Shown here: piece after piece, positions 1 to 6,644 of the stretch
Layout: each line of letters starts with the position of its first letter
Numbering within the stretch: position 1 is the first letter of the stretch
Assembly: GCA_964416175.1 (NCBI GenBank)
Contig: CAYQDF010000061.1
Coordinates: 1-18,124, forward strand
Length of the DNA stretch: 18,124 bases
Source: CAYQDF01 sp964416175
GTDB lineage: Bacteria > Chloroflexota > Anaerolineae > Anaerolineales > UBA4823
Direction of reading: 5' to 3'
The notes under the pieces: model-generated
What the model saw: only the letters and a program-made list of their open reading frames with translations
What the model was told of the DNA's origin: nothing
Databases searched by the model: none
Translations under genes and position numbers: made by a program

Positions 1-169
1 GCGCCGGGATCAGAGTCATCCACGTCCCCGACACCCCCGCTCCCTTCTTCCGCAAGTCGCCAGCCTGCGGGCTCACCTGGATGCGGACCATCTGCACGAC
101 GATGAACAGGGCGAATGCCGAAAACAGGAAGCCCAGTGTGGTGTACCGCCATTGATGATCGGTGCTCAT
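1..169 (-). CDS. ftsI: FtsI-like penicillin-binding protein, N-terminus only (cut by window edge)
   Basis: The first 56 residues are visible: a short cytoplasmic start (MSTDHQWRY), then one hydrophobic segment at about residues 11-28 (TLGFLFSAFALFIVVQMV). This is the usual signal-anchor of a class B penicillin-binding protein. No transpeptidase domain is visible because the gene runs off the window. Its ATG overlaps the stop of the preceding ftsL-like gene as ATGA (166-169), which suggests translational coupling. FtsI cross-links septal peptidoglycan in the FtsW/FtsI/FtsQLB complex. The assignment rests mainly on gene order (mraZ-rsmH-ftsL-ftsI) plus the anchor. A different membrane-anchored protein cannot be excluded from 56 residues. 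Confidence 0.72.
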   Translation of the reverse strand, partial: MSTDHQWRYTTLGFLFSAFALFIVVQMVRIQVSPQAGDLRKKGAGVSGTWMTLIPA

Positions 170-648
170 GGTCTTTCCTCTTGAATCAGCGGTGACGCAG
201 GTTCAAAAACCCTTTCACGGAGCCAGTCCAGCAGCGATTGCGTGTATTCCTCCGCGACTGCAGGCGCAGAAGGAACGGTGCGGCCCGGCGAATTCGCCAG
301 CGCGACTTGATCTGGCTTCACATACCCCGGGATGACCACATAGAAGGTCTCTTCGGGAGTTACGGGGCGAAAACCGAGCCCGATTGCCCTTTTCCTCATC
401 TCGGCGCTGGATAGCAGCCCGGCCAGGTGAGTCTCGAGATTTTCGATCTCCCTCTCAGCAATCTCCATATCGAAATACATTCCCTGGATCTCGCGCCCGA
501 TGGTTGTAGTGCGCGCGGATACACTGAGGTACACCCCGGCGACCATCCCCGCCAGGATCAGAACCAGCAAAAAAAGGCCGATCCACTGCAGCTGCTTCCG
601 CCAGGGAGCCTGGGTGTAAGCCTGGGTTAAACTCTGAACACGATACAT
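166..648 (-). CDS. ftsL: FtsL-like cell division protein
   Basis: This is a 160-residue bitopic protein. It has a short basic cytoplasmic tail (PWRKQ at 15-19), one membrane helix at about 22-43 (IGLFLLVLILAGMVAGVYLSV), then a polar helix of coiled-coil character at about 48-85 (IGREIQ..MEIAEREIENLETHL), then a motif ending LGFRPVTPEE at about 91-100. That architecture and the position between rsmH and ftsI fit FtsL, whose coiled coil pairs with FtsB in the divisome. FtsL diverges fast, so identification depends on architecture and synteny rather than sequence identity. It is longer than typical FtsL, with a C-terminal tail of about 60 residues. The ATG at 648 has an upstream AAAGAGG Shine-Dalgarno. 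The 106-base gap to rsmH holds only a small GCACA/TGTGC hairpin and a TATACT that could be a weak internal promoter. Confidence 0.75.
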   Translation of the reverse strand: MYRVQSLTQAYTQAPWRKQLQWIGLFLLVLILAGMVAGVYLSVSARTTTIGREIQGMYFDMEIAEREIENLETHLAGLLSSAEMRKRAIGLGFRPVTPEETFYVVIPGYVKPDQVALANSPGRTVPSAPAVAEEYTQSLLDWLRERVFEPASPLIQEERP

Positions 649-754
649 ACAATCCTCTTTATTAATAACCGGACGGCAGGCAGTATAGGGTCATCCGCCT
701 GGTCTGCACAGTCTTGTGCTTACTCAACAATCTGCTTGCAAGAGGTATGCCAAT

Positions 755-1690
755 TCACTGAGTCCTGAGTTTTTCCACCACGCGCAATCGCGCGCTGCGG
801 GATCGGGGATTAGCACGAATCTCTGATTCAGTCGGTCGAACAGGTTTCCGGTTCAATTCTTTAATAGTAGCCTTATGTCCGCAGGTGCAGATCGGCTGCC
901 GTGGAGGACAGATACAATCGAGGCTTTCCTGGCGAAAATATTGCTTGGCGATCCGGTCCTCCAGAGAATGATACGCGATCACAGCCAATCGTCCACCCGC
1001 CGCCAGCGCCACGACAGCCTGGGGAAGCACGTCCTCGAGGGCGCCCAGCTCCTGGTTGACAGCGATTCGCAGAGCCTGAAAGGTCCGCGTGGCGGGGTGC
1101 CTCCTCGCCGGCCTGCTGCCGTATGCGTCTGCCACGATCCGGGCCAGGTGTAACGTCGTCCTGATCGGTCGTTCCCGGACGATCGCCCTGGCTATCTGGC
1201 GGGATCGCCCTTCCTCTCCGTATCTGTAGATCAAGTCTGCCAGCTCACCTTCTTGCATGTTATTCACCAGGTCCATCGCACGAATGGGTGCACTTGGGTC
1301 GAAACGCATGTCGAGTTCGGCATCCAGCTGGAAGGAGAACCCGCGGTCTGGAGTTTCCAGCTGCATAGAAGAAACACCCAGATCAAGGAGGATGCCGTCA
1401 ACGGTCTCCCACCCCAATCTATCCAGCTGTGCCCGCAGGGTTGCAAAGGAAGCTCGGACCAGGAAGACCCGCCCGCTGAACGGTTCGAGGCGTTTTTGGG
1501 CCAGCTCCAGTGCGACGGGATCTACATCCAATCCAAGCAGTTCCCCATCCGGCTGACTGGCCTCGAGAATTCCCCGGGCGTGGCCTCCGGCTCCCAAGGT
1601 GCAATCGACGTAGCGGCCTGCCCGGCGCGGTTGTAAAGCGTGTATAATTTCATTGTAAAGAACAGGTTGGTGAGGCGGAGGCTCTCTCAT
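755..1690 (-). CDS. rsmH: 16S rRNA (cytosine-1402-N4)-methyltransferase RsmH
   Basis: RsmH (formerly MraW) methylates N4 of C1402 in 16S rRNA using S-adenosylmethionine. From the start chosen here the product has 311 residues, the normal family length. Visible motifs are HQPVLYNEI at the N-terminus, the SAM-binding DCTLGAGGH (29-37) and GLDVDP (53-58), then GILLDLGVSSMQL, RGFSF, the RTFQALRIAVNQEL helix, AYHSLEDR and a C-terminal CICPP/CTCGHKA segment. The open frame continues 42 codons upstream, but those residues overlap mraZ in another frame and do not resemble the family. The ATG at 1690, giving MREPPPHQPVLYN, is therefore preferred. It lies 41 bases after the mraZ stop, in the conserved mraZ-rsmH order. 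Confidence 0.96.
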   Translation of the reverse strand: MREPPPHQPVLYNEIIHALQPRRAGRYVDCTLGAGGHARGILEASQPDGELLGLDVDPVALELAQKRLEPFSGRVFLVRASFATLRAQLDRLGWETVDGILLDLGVSSMQLETPDRGFSFQLDAELDMRFDPSAPIRAMDLVNNMQEGELADLIYRYGEEGRSRQIARAIVRERPIRTTLHLARIVADAYGSRPARRHPATRTFQALRIAVNQELGALEDVLPQAVVALAAGGRLAVIAYHSLEDRIAKQYFRQESLDCICPPRQPICTCGHKATIKELNRKPVRPTESEIRANPRSRSARLRVVEKLRTQ

Positions 1691-1731
1691 TCGCCAGCGG
1701 ATTTCCGGTGCATGCCCGCCGGGCCGGCTGC

Positions 1732-2175
1732 CTACTCGCCCGTCGAGAGATCCAGGTCGATGAAGCTCAACGCGGTCGGTTCTTTGTCTTGCATGAGCGT
1801 CGACTGCCCGGTCCATAATTCCGGCGACCAGATCTCGAAATAGTCGCCCATGCCGATGATAACTGCTTCGCCATCCAATTTCCCGGCTTCTCGCAGGAAC
1901 TGCGGGATTAAGATCCGCCCGATCCGGTCCACATTAACCAGTTCCGCTGTCGAGAAAATCAGGCGCCTTAACATGCGGGCGTTGGGATCGGTCATACTGA
2001 TCCGGGATACCCGTTGGGAGATCCTCCTGAAGATCTCCGCAGGGTAAACGACCAGGTTTTGATCGAATCCCTGAGTGATGTAGGCACCTTGATCAGCCAG
2101 GAACTCCCGGTAACGCGCCGGGATGGTCAGGCGGCCTTTATCGTCGATGGTATGCTGGTACCGACCTAAAAACAT
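1732..2175 (-). CDS. mraZ: Transcriptional regulator MraZ
   Basis: MraZ is a ring-forming DNA-binding protein of the AbrB/SpoVT superfamily that controls its own division and cell-wall operon. The 147-residue product shows the two expected half-domains, each with the DxxGR signature: DDKGRLTIPARYR at about 11-23 and DRIGRILIPQFLR at about 83-95. The start is set at the ATG giving MFLGRYQHTIDDKGR, the canonical N-terminus. The frame stays open 24 codons further upstream, but that stretch includes the predicted MraZ-box region and is taken as leader. It is the first gene of the cluster, with its own promoter at 2258-2286 and the binding-site array at 2221-2260, so autoregulation is expected. 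There is no strong Shine-Dalgarno directly ahead of the ATG. Confidence 0.96.
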   Translation of the reverse strand: MFLGRYQHTIDDKGRLTIPARYREFLADQGAYITQGFDQNLVVYPAEIFRRISQRVSRISMTDPNARMLRRLIFSTAELVNVDRIGRILIPQFLREAGKLDGEAVIIGMGDYFEIWSPELWTGQSTLMQDKEPTALSFIDLDLSTGE

Positions 2176-2220
2176 ATGTTCTATCTTGACTGTTAAAGCC
2201 TGAACGCCGGGTCTTCCGGC

Positions 2221-2260
2221 GTTCCACAATGATCCACTTTCTCCCACAATCCAACACAGT
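2221..2260 (-). promoter_or_regulatory. Array of four 10-bp MraZ-box-like repeats
   Basis: Read on the minus strand, four consecutive 10-base units run towards mraZ: ACTGTGTTGG, ATTGTGGGAG, AAAGTGGATC and ATTGTGGAAC. The GTG core recurs at exactly 10-base spacing, so every unit faces the same side of the helix. In other bacteria MraZ binds direct repeats with a TGGGN core separated by about 5 bases upstream of mraZ, which is the same period. The array starts at the predicted transcription start and lies about 45-85 bases ahead of the mraZ ATG, a position suited to autorepression. The first unit is the weakest match. Confidence 0.75.
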
Positions 2261-2286
2261 ATATATTAAAACAGGCTTAATTGCAA
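2258..2286 (-). promoter_or_regulatory. Predicted sigma-70-type promoter of the mra cluster
   Basis: On the minus strand a -35 TTGCAA (2281-2286) is followed by a 17-base spacer and a -10 TATACT (2258-2263, 5 of 6 consensus). Transcription would start near 2251, inside the first MraZ-box unit. The divergent gene at 2362 must use the opposite strand of the same AT-rich region. No equally good plus-strand promoter was found. Two perfect palindromes in that region (2299-2310, 2324-2333) are described as a finding. Confidence 0.65.
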
Positions 2287-2361
2287 GTCTTTTTCTCTAA
2301 ATTCGAATTTTTTAAGTTTACAGTTTTGCAAAATCTAGACTGATCGTTCACTGGAGAATGC

Positions 2362-3768
2362 ATGCCGAGGATTTCACCCCAGCCTGATTTTTCGAATTCA
2401 TTTACCGGAAGCAATGTCGTTGTCCCACTTCTGGATGGAGACCGACGGCGTTATATCAATCTGGACAATGCTGCGTCTACGCCAGCGTTGAAAGCAGTTC
2501 AGGAAGCAGTCGACCAGTATTTAATGTATTACAGCAGCGTTCATCGAGGGACGGGATTCAAAAGCCAGCTTTCCACCCATATCTATGAAGAATCCAGACA
2601 GATCGTGATGCGGTTCCTGGGGGCCGATCCTGGAACGCACACCTGCATCTACGGCAAGAACACGACCGAAGCTATCAACAAACTCGCCCGGCGCTTCCCG
2701 TTTACCTCCCAGAGGGATATCGTCCTCACCACTGGTATGGAACACCACTCGAATGACCTTCCCTGGCGGGCAATCACCCGGGTGATTCACGTCAGGCTTA
2801 CGCCAGAAGGCGCGCTGGACGAATCCGATTTCGACGCGCAGCTCAAACGCCATGCCGATCAGGTTGCCCTCGTTGCAATCACGGGGGCGAGCAACGTGAC
2901 TGGCATCCTGAACCCGGTCCACCGACTGGCAGAGAAGGCGCACGCTGTCGGCGCCAGGATCTTTGTCGACTGCGCGCAGCTTGCCCCCCATCGAAAAATC
3001 GACCTGCTCCAGTCTGACAATCCAGCACACCTGGATTATGTTGCCATATCCGCCCACAAGCTCTATGCTCCCTTTGGGACGGGGGCGCTGGTGGGTCTGC
3101 GGGGTACTTTCGAAGCAGGGGATCCAGACACAACCGGCGGCGGTACGGTCGAGATCGTTACCCTGGACGACGTCGTCTGGGCCGGTCCCCCAGACCGGGA
3201 AGAAGCCGGCAGCCCCAACACAGTGGGCGCCATCGCGCTGGCAGCCGCTCTCCGCCAGCTGGAGCGCATCGGCATGGATTCCATCGCTGCCCACGAAGCG
3301 GCGCTAACCCGATATGCATTGGCCCAGCTCTCCAGGATACCCGGATTGAGAATTTATGGCGATCACAATCCAAGCGCAGCAGATGACCGGTTGGGTGTTA
3401 TCCCCTTCAGCCTGGATGGATATTCGCACTTCCTGGTGGCAGCGATCCTGGGGTACGAATTTGGGATCGGCGTCCGCAGCGGGTGCTTCTGCGCCCATCC
3501 TTATATCTTGCACTTGCTCGGCCTGTCCAATGAGCAGGCGCACAGGGTCCGCGAGCGGATGCTCGCCGGGGATAAATCGGACATGCCCGGTCTTGTACGG
3601 ATCTCCTTTGGACTATTCAACACACGCGAGGACATCGAAGCGCTTTGCGATGCTTTGGAGCGGATCGTGCGCGGGGAATACTCTGGGGTCTACATCCAGG
3701 ACCCGGCTACCGGGGAATATCACCCGGAAGGCTGGGAGCCTGACTATACGGAGTATTTCTCCTTCTAA
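2362..3768 (+). CDS. Class V aminotransferase-fold PLP enzyme, cysteine desulfurase/selenocysteine lyase-like
   Basis: This 468-residue PLP-dependent enzyme belongs to the cysteine desulfurase branch of class V aminotransferases. Visible residues are YINLDNAAST (31-40), the MEHHSN segment with His128/His129, FVDCAQ with Asp203 and Gln206 for the cofactor ring, the Schiff-base lysine in SAHKLYAPFGTGAL (Lys233), a TTGGGTV phosphate-binding segment (about 257-263), and RSGCFCAHP (372-380) with a candidate catalytic Cys375 or Cys377. Family enzymes take sulfur from cysteine (or selenium from selenocysteine), giving alanine. It is longer than SufS/IscS because of a tail of about 25 residues after RIVRGEYSG. 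No suf, isc or csd partner gene is nearby, so the substrate is unknown. The start is backed by GGAG five bases upstream. It is divergent from mraZ. Confidence 0.85.
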   Translation: MPRISPQPDFSNSFTGSNVVVPLLDGDRRRYINLDNAASTPALKAVQEAVDQYLMYYSSVHRGTGFKSQLSTHIYEESRQIVMRFLGADPGTHTCIYGKNTTEAINKLARRFPFTSQRDIVLTTGMEHHSNDLPWRAITRVIHVRLTPEGALDESDFDAQLKRHADQVALVAITGASNVTGILNPVHRLAEKAHAVGARIFVDCAQLAPHRKIDLLQSDNPAHLDYVAISAHKLYAPFGTGALVGLRGTFEAGDPDTTGGGTVEIVTLDDVVWAGPPDREEAGSPNTVGAIALAAALRQLERIGMDSIAAHEAALTRYALAQLSRIPGLRIYGDHNPSAADDRLGVIPFSLDGYSHFLVAAILGYEFGIGVRSGCFCAHPYILHLLGLSNEQAHRVRERMLAGDKSDMPGLVRISFGLFNTREDIEALCDALERIVRGEYSGVYIQDPATGEYHPEGWEPDYTEYFSF

Positions 3769-3774
3769 TGGGAA

Positions 3775-3794
3775 GCCGGGTTTCCATACCCGGC
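3775..3794 (+). terminator. Terminator-like hairpin without a clear U-run
   Basis: GCCGGGT (3775-3781), a six-base loop and ACCCGGC (3788-3794) form a perfect 7-bp GC-rich stem six bases after the stop at 3768. Neither strand has a T-tract after the stem, so intrinsic termination is uncertain. It could also protect mRNA 3' ends in this convergent gap. Confidence 0.4.
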
Positions 3795-3833
3795 AATGCT
3801 CAGGATTGCTTCCTTACTTATAAAACGTGAATT

Positions 3834-3960
3834 CGGGATAAAACAAACCAGCCTGCTGAGCGGAGTGGCGGGCATCCCTGCGCTTCGCTCAGGACAGGTC
3901 TGAGCGGACCACAGTATAGTCGAAGAAACCCGCCACGCAGTCGAAGCGGTGTTTATTCCG
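3834..3960. repeat. Intergenic palindromic repeat element, copy 1
   Basis: A 127-base element fills most of the gap between the convergent genes ending at 3768 and 3969. Outer ends CGGGATAAA (3834-3842) and TTTATTCCG (3952-3960) are near-complementary. An inner perfect stem joins GTGGCGGG (3865-3872) and CCCGCCAC (3929-3936). Between them lie CGCTTCGCTCAG and CTGAGCGGACCACAGT (3900-3915), followed by AGTCGAAGAA (3918-3927). The two core boxes recur at 6405-6420 (15 of 16 bases) and 6445-6454 (10 of 10) in copy 2, same orientation. No coding potential is evident. It resembles non-autonomous REP/MITE-like repeats. Confidence 0.65.
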
Positions 3961-3968
3961 CACTGACT

Positions 3969-6233
3969 TTATGAAGGACCCATTCTGCTTATCGCATCCA
4001 TCACAGCGAGGGCGGCGATGTTCACGATATCCTGTACATCGTCCCCGGTCTGCAGGACGTGAATTGGTGCGCCTATGCCGAGCAGGATCGGTCCTATCGT
4101 CTGGGCGTTGCCCAGCCTGGCGAGCAGCTTATAAGCGATGTTGGCAGCTTCCAGGGAGGGGAACACGAGTACATTGGCGTCCTTGACCTGGCTGAAAGGG
4201 TACCGCTCCTCGACGATCTCCGGCACGACCGCTGTATCCGCCTGCATCTCGCCGTCAACCGCAACGTCGGGGCACCGGCTCCGGACCAGCCCGACCGCAC
4301 GTTGCACTTTTTCCGCCAGGGGGTGGGGTGTGCTGCCGAAATTCGAGAAGGAAAGCAGCGCCACGCGCGGCTCGAGGCCCAACCGGCGGGCGAAATCCGC
4401 CGCCAGGCAGGCGATCTCCGCCAGGTCCTCTGCGCTGGGCTCGATGTTCACCGTAGCGTCCGTAAACAGCAGCACCCGGTTGTTCACGATAATAATATAT
4501 AATCCGGCTGCTTTACGCACTCCCGGCTGCGTGTGGTGGATCTGCAGCGCCGGGCGGATCACGTCCGGATAATCGTAGGTAAGCCCCGAAACGAATGCTT
4601 CCGCGTCGCCCATCTTGACCATCATCGGCCCGAAGATGTTCGGCTCGCGGACTCGTTTGCGCGCGTCCTTAAGGGTGATGCCTTTCCGCTGCCGGAGCTC
4701 GAAATAGGCCCGGGCGTATTCCTCCAACCGGGGAAACTCGTCGGGGTTGACGATCTCCGGAGAGCAGTCGAGGCCGAGGAAGGCGATCTTTTCCTGGATG
4801 ACCTCGCGCCTCCCGACGAGGACAGGGACCGCGATCCCCTCATCGATCAGCTGGGCCGCCGCCCGGATGATCTTGTTCTCCTCGCCTTCCGCGAAGGTGA
4901 CACGCTTCTTTATAGGCGCAGATTTGGCCTTGTTCAAGATGTAGTAGCGAATCTGCTGCCCCATCCCCTGGCGGAACGCCAGCTGCTGGCGGTACTCCTC
5001 CAGATCGATCTGCCGGCGGGCGACACCCGAATCCATGGCTGCCTTCGCCACCGCGGGTGATTCCCACAACATCACGCGCGGATCGAGCGGCTTGGGGATG
5101 ATATAGTCCGGTCCGAACTTCAGGCTCTCGAGCCCATAGGCACGCAGGACATTGTCCGGAACATCTTCTTTCGCCAAATCCGCCAGCGCATGCGCAGCTG
5201 CGACTTTCATCTCCTCGTTGATCGCCCGAGCCCGGACGTCCAGCGCTCCCCGGAAAATGAAGGGGAATCCCAGCACGTTGTTGACCTGGTTCGGGTAATC
5301 CGACCTGCCGGTCGCCACGATCGCCTCCGGACGGGCCGCTTTTGCCAGCTCGTATCGGATCTCGGGGTCCGGGTTTGCCATGGCGAAGATCACCGGTCGT
5401 TCCGCCATCGATTTCACCATCTCGGGCGTCAGCACGTCCGCCACGGACAGCCCGTAGAACACGTCAGCGCCGCGCACTGCGTCCGCCAGCGTGCGCGCCT
5501 CTGTGTCCTGAGCGAAGCGCTGCTTGTACGCGTTCATCCCCTCCACCCGGTCCCTGGTCACTACACCCCGGCTGTCCACCAGATAGATATTTTCTCGCCT
5601 CACGCCCAGCCGGACTGCCAGCTCCGCGCAAGATATCGCGGAAGCGCCTGCGCCGGAGATGGTCATGTGGACCTCACCGATGTCTTTTCCGACCAACTCC
5701 AGGCTGTTCAGCAGCCCCGCGCTGGCGATGATCGCCGTGCCGTGCTGGTCGTCATGGAATACCGGGATGTCCAGCATCCCCTTGAGGGTCTCTTCGATGT
5801 AAAAGCACTCGGGCGCCTTGATATCTTCCAGGTTGATCCCGCCGAAACTGGGGGAAATGGCGGCGACCACCCGGATGACCTCGTCCGGGTCGTGAGAATC
5901 GACCTCGATGTCGAATACGTCGATGTCCGAGAAGACTTTGAACAGCACGCCCTTGCCCTCCATCACTGGCTTCGAGGCGAGCGCGCCCCGGTCCCCGAGC
6001 CCCAGGATGGCGGTCCCGTTCGAGACGACCGCTACCAGGTTGCCCTTCGAGGTGTATTCGTAGGCTAACTCGGGAACCCTCTCCACCTCGAGCACCGGGT
6101 AAGCGACCCCTGGCGAGTACGCCAGAGAGAGGTCGCGCTGGGAGGCGAGCGGCTTCGTCGGAAGTATCGAAATCTTCCCCGGCTTTCCGCCGAGGCGGTG
6201 GTATTCGAGAGCGTCTTCTTTAAGGCTGCCCAT
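3969..6233 (-). CDS. maeB: NADP-type malic enzyme with C-terminal phosphotransacetylase-like domain (MaeB type)
   Basis: The 754-residue hybrid converts malate to pyruvate and CO2 with reduction of NAD(P)+. Residues 1 to about 425 are the malic enzyme: PTKPLASQRDLSLAYSPGVA (Tyr39 as general acid), KPVMEGKGVLFK (Lys94 as general base), the metal ligands in NLEDIKAPECF (Glu136, Asp137) and HDDQHGTA (Asp161/162), the nucleotide-binding SGAGASAI, and RSDYPNQVNNV. From about 435 to the end is a phosphotransacetylase-like domain, which in the E. coli MaeB family is regulatory (acetyl-CoA sensing) rather than catalytic. The ATG at 6233 has GAGGAG seven bases upstream and matches the family N-terminus. 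The 24 extra upstream codons begin inside the -10 box and are rejected. It appears to be a single-gene unit. Confidence 0.95.
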   Translation of the reverse strand: MGSLKEDALEYHRLGGKPGKISILPTKPLASQRDLSLAYSPGVAYPVLEVERVPELAYEYTSKGNLVAVVSNGTAILGLGDRGALASKPVMEGKGVLFKVFSDIDVFDIEVDSHDPDEVIRVVAAISPSFGGINLEDIKAPECFYIEETLKGMLDIPVFHDDQHGTAIIASAGLLNSLELVGKDIGEVHMTISGAGASAISCAELAVRLGVRRENIYLVDSRGVVTRDRVEGMNAYKQRFAQDTEARTLADAVRGADVFYGLSVADVLTPEMVKSMAERPVIFAMANPDPEIRYELAKAARPEAIVATGRSDYPNQVNNVLGFPFIFRGALDVRARAINEEMKVAAAHALADLAKEDVPDNVLRAYGLESLKFGPDYIIPKPLDPRVMLWESPAVAKAAMDSGVARRQIDLEEYRQQLAFRQGMGQQIRYYILNKAKSAPIKKRVTFAEGEENKIIRAAAQLIDEGIAVPVLVGRREVIQEKIAFLGLDCSPEIVNPDEFPRLEEYARAYFELRQRKGITLKDARKRVREPNIFGPMMVKMGDAEAFVSGLTYDYPDVIRPALQIHHTQPGVRKAAGLYIIIVNNRVLLFTDATVNIEPSAEDLAEIACLAADFARRLGLEPRVALLSFSNFGSTPHPLAEKVQRAVGLVRSRCPDVAVDGEMQADTAVVPEIVEERYPFSQVKDANVLVFPSLEAANIAYKLLARLGNAQTIGPILLGIGAPIHVLQTGDDVQDIVNIAALAVMDAISRMGPS

Positions 6234-6304
6234 AGCTATCTCCTCATTATCGCCGCGGTATTCATGAAGTATTCGTCCCTCAAAGATCTGTCCGGAAGGT
6301 AACA

Positions 6305-6310
6305 TTATAC
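6305..6310 (-). promoter_or_regulatory. Predicted -10 box of the malic enzyme gene
   Basis: A perfect TATAAT on the minus strand lies 71 bases before the chosen ATG, predicting a start near 6298 and a leader of about 65 bases. I see no convincing -35 hexamer at 16-18 bases. An ATG formed by the end of this hexamer opens the longest reading frame, so that ATG cannot be on the transcript. Confidence 0.45.
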
Positions 6311-6351
6311 CCGTTCGGTGCAGGGCTCCTCATCGTACTCTTAATGATATG

Positions 6352-6512
6352 ACAATGTCAGATTAAGCAAAACCGTTCCCTTCGACTACGCAGCGGATGC
6401 ATTCTGAGCGGACCGCAGTCAATGTCCCGAGTTTGCGAGGGAGCAGTCGAAGAACGCATCCGCTGCTCCGCTCAGGGTGCTTCGCTCATGGAAAACCAAA
6501 CGTGACATTGTC
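6352..6512. repeat. Intergenic palindromic repeat element, copy 2
   Basis: A 161-base imperfect palindrome. Perfect 10-base terminal inverted repeats are GACAATGTCA (6352-6361) and TGACATTGTC (6503-6512). An inner perfect 11-base stem joins GCAGCGGATGC (6391-6401) and GCATCCGCTGC (6456-6466). CTTCGACT and CCGCTCAG boxes sit just outside the stem. The core CTGAGCGGACCGCAGT (6405-6420) and AGTCGAAGAA (6445-6454) is shared with copy 1, with 24 bases between the boxes here against 2 there. No target-site duplication is evident at the ends. A 124-aa minus-strand frame overlaps it but is not credible. Confidence 0.65.
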
Positions 6513-6608
6513 GAACTAAATTCTTGGTACTGGAATTTCTCATTGGTTCGCATGGCGAAGTGACAAACTCTTCCAAATGCGAATACCCGGTCAGGTAGCT
6601 CGAAATTA

Positions 6609-6638
6609 TTAACAAATTGTAAACAATTCATGTATAAT
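6609..6638 (+). promoter_or_regulatory. Strong promoter with palindromic operator-like spacer, upstream of the recX leader
   Basis: The -35 is TTAACA (6609-6614, 5 of 6), the spacer 18 bases, and the -10 a perfect TATAAT (6633-6638). Transcription should start near 6645. The spacer begins with a perfect 14-base palindrome, AATTGTAAACAATT (6615-6628), directly after the -35. A protein bound there would block RNA polymerase, the classic repressor-operator arrangement. I do not recognise the palindrome as a known regulator site. In particular it does not look like the Gram-positive LexA box, although recX is often under SOS control. Confidence 0.65.
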
Positions 6639-6644
6639 GGAGAG

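Noticed and set aside
1691..1816. Longer RsmH start (353 aa)
   Set aside because: The extra 42 codons overlap the mraZ coding end and are not family-like; the ATG at 1690 gives the canonical N-terminus and normal length.
2521..3294. 257-aa minus-strand open frame inside the desulfurase-like gene
   Set aside because: It is antisense to a conserved PLP enzyme, with no domain or start signal.
5190..6068. 292-aa plus-strand open frame inside the malic enzyme gene
   Set aside because: It is the antisense shadow of a well-supported gene; composition (many His, Arg, Asp, Val) is that of a reversed coding strand.
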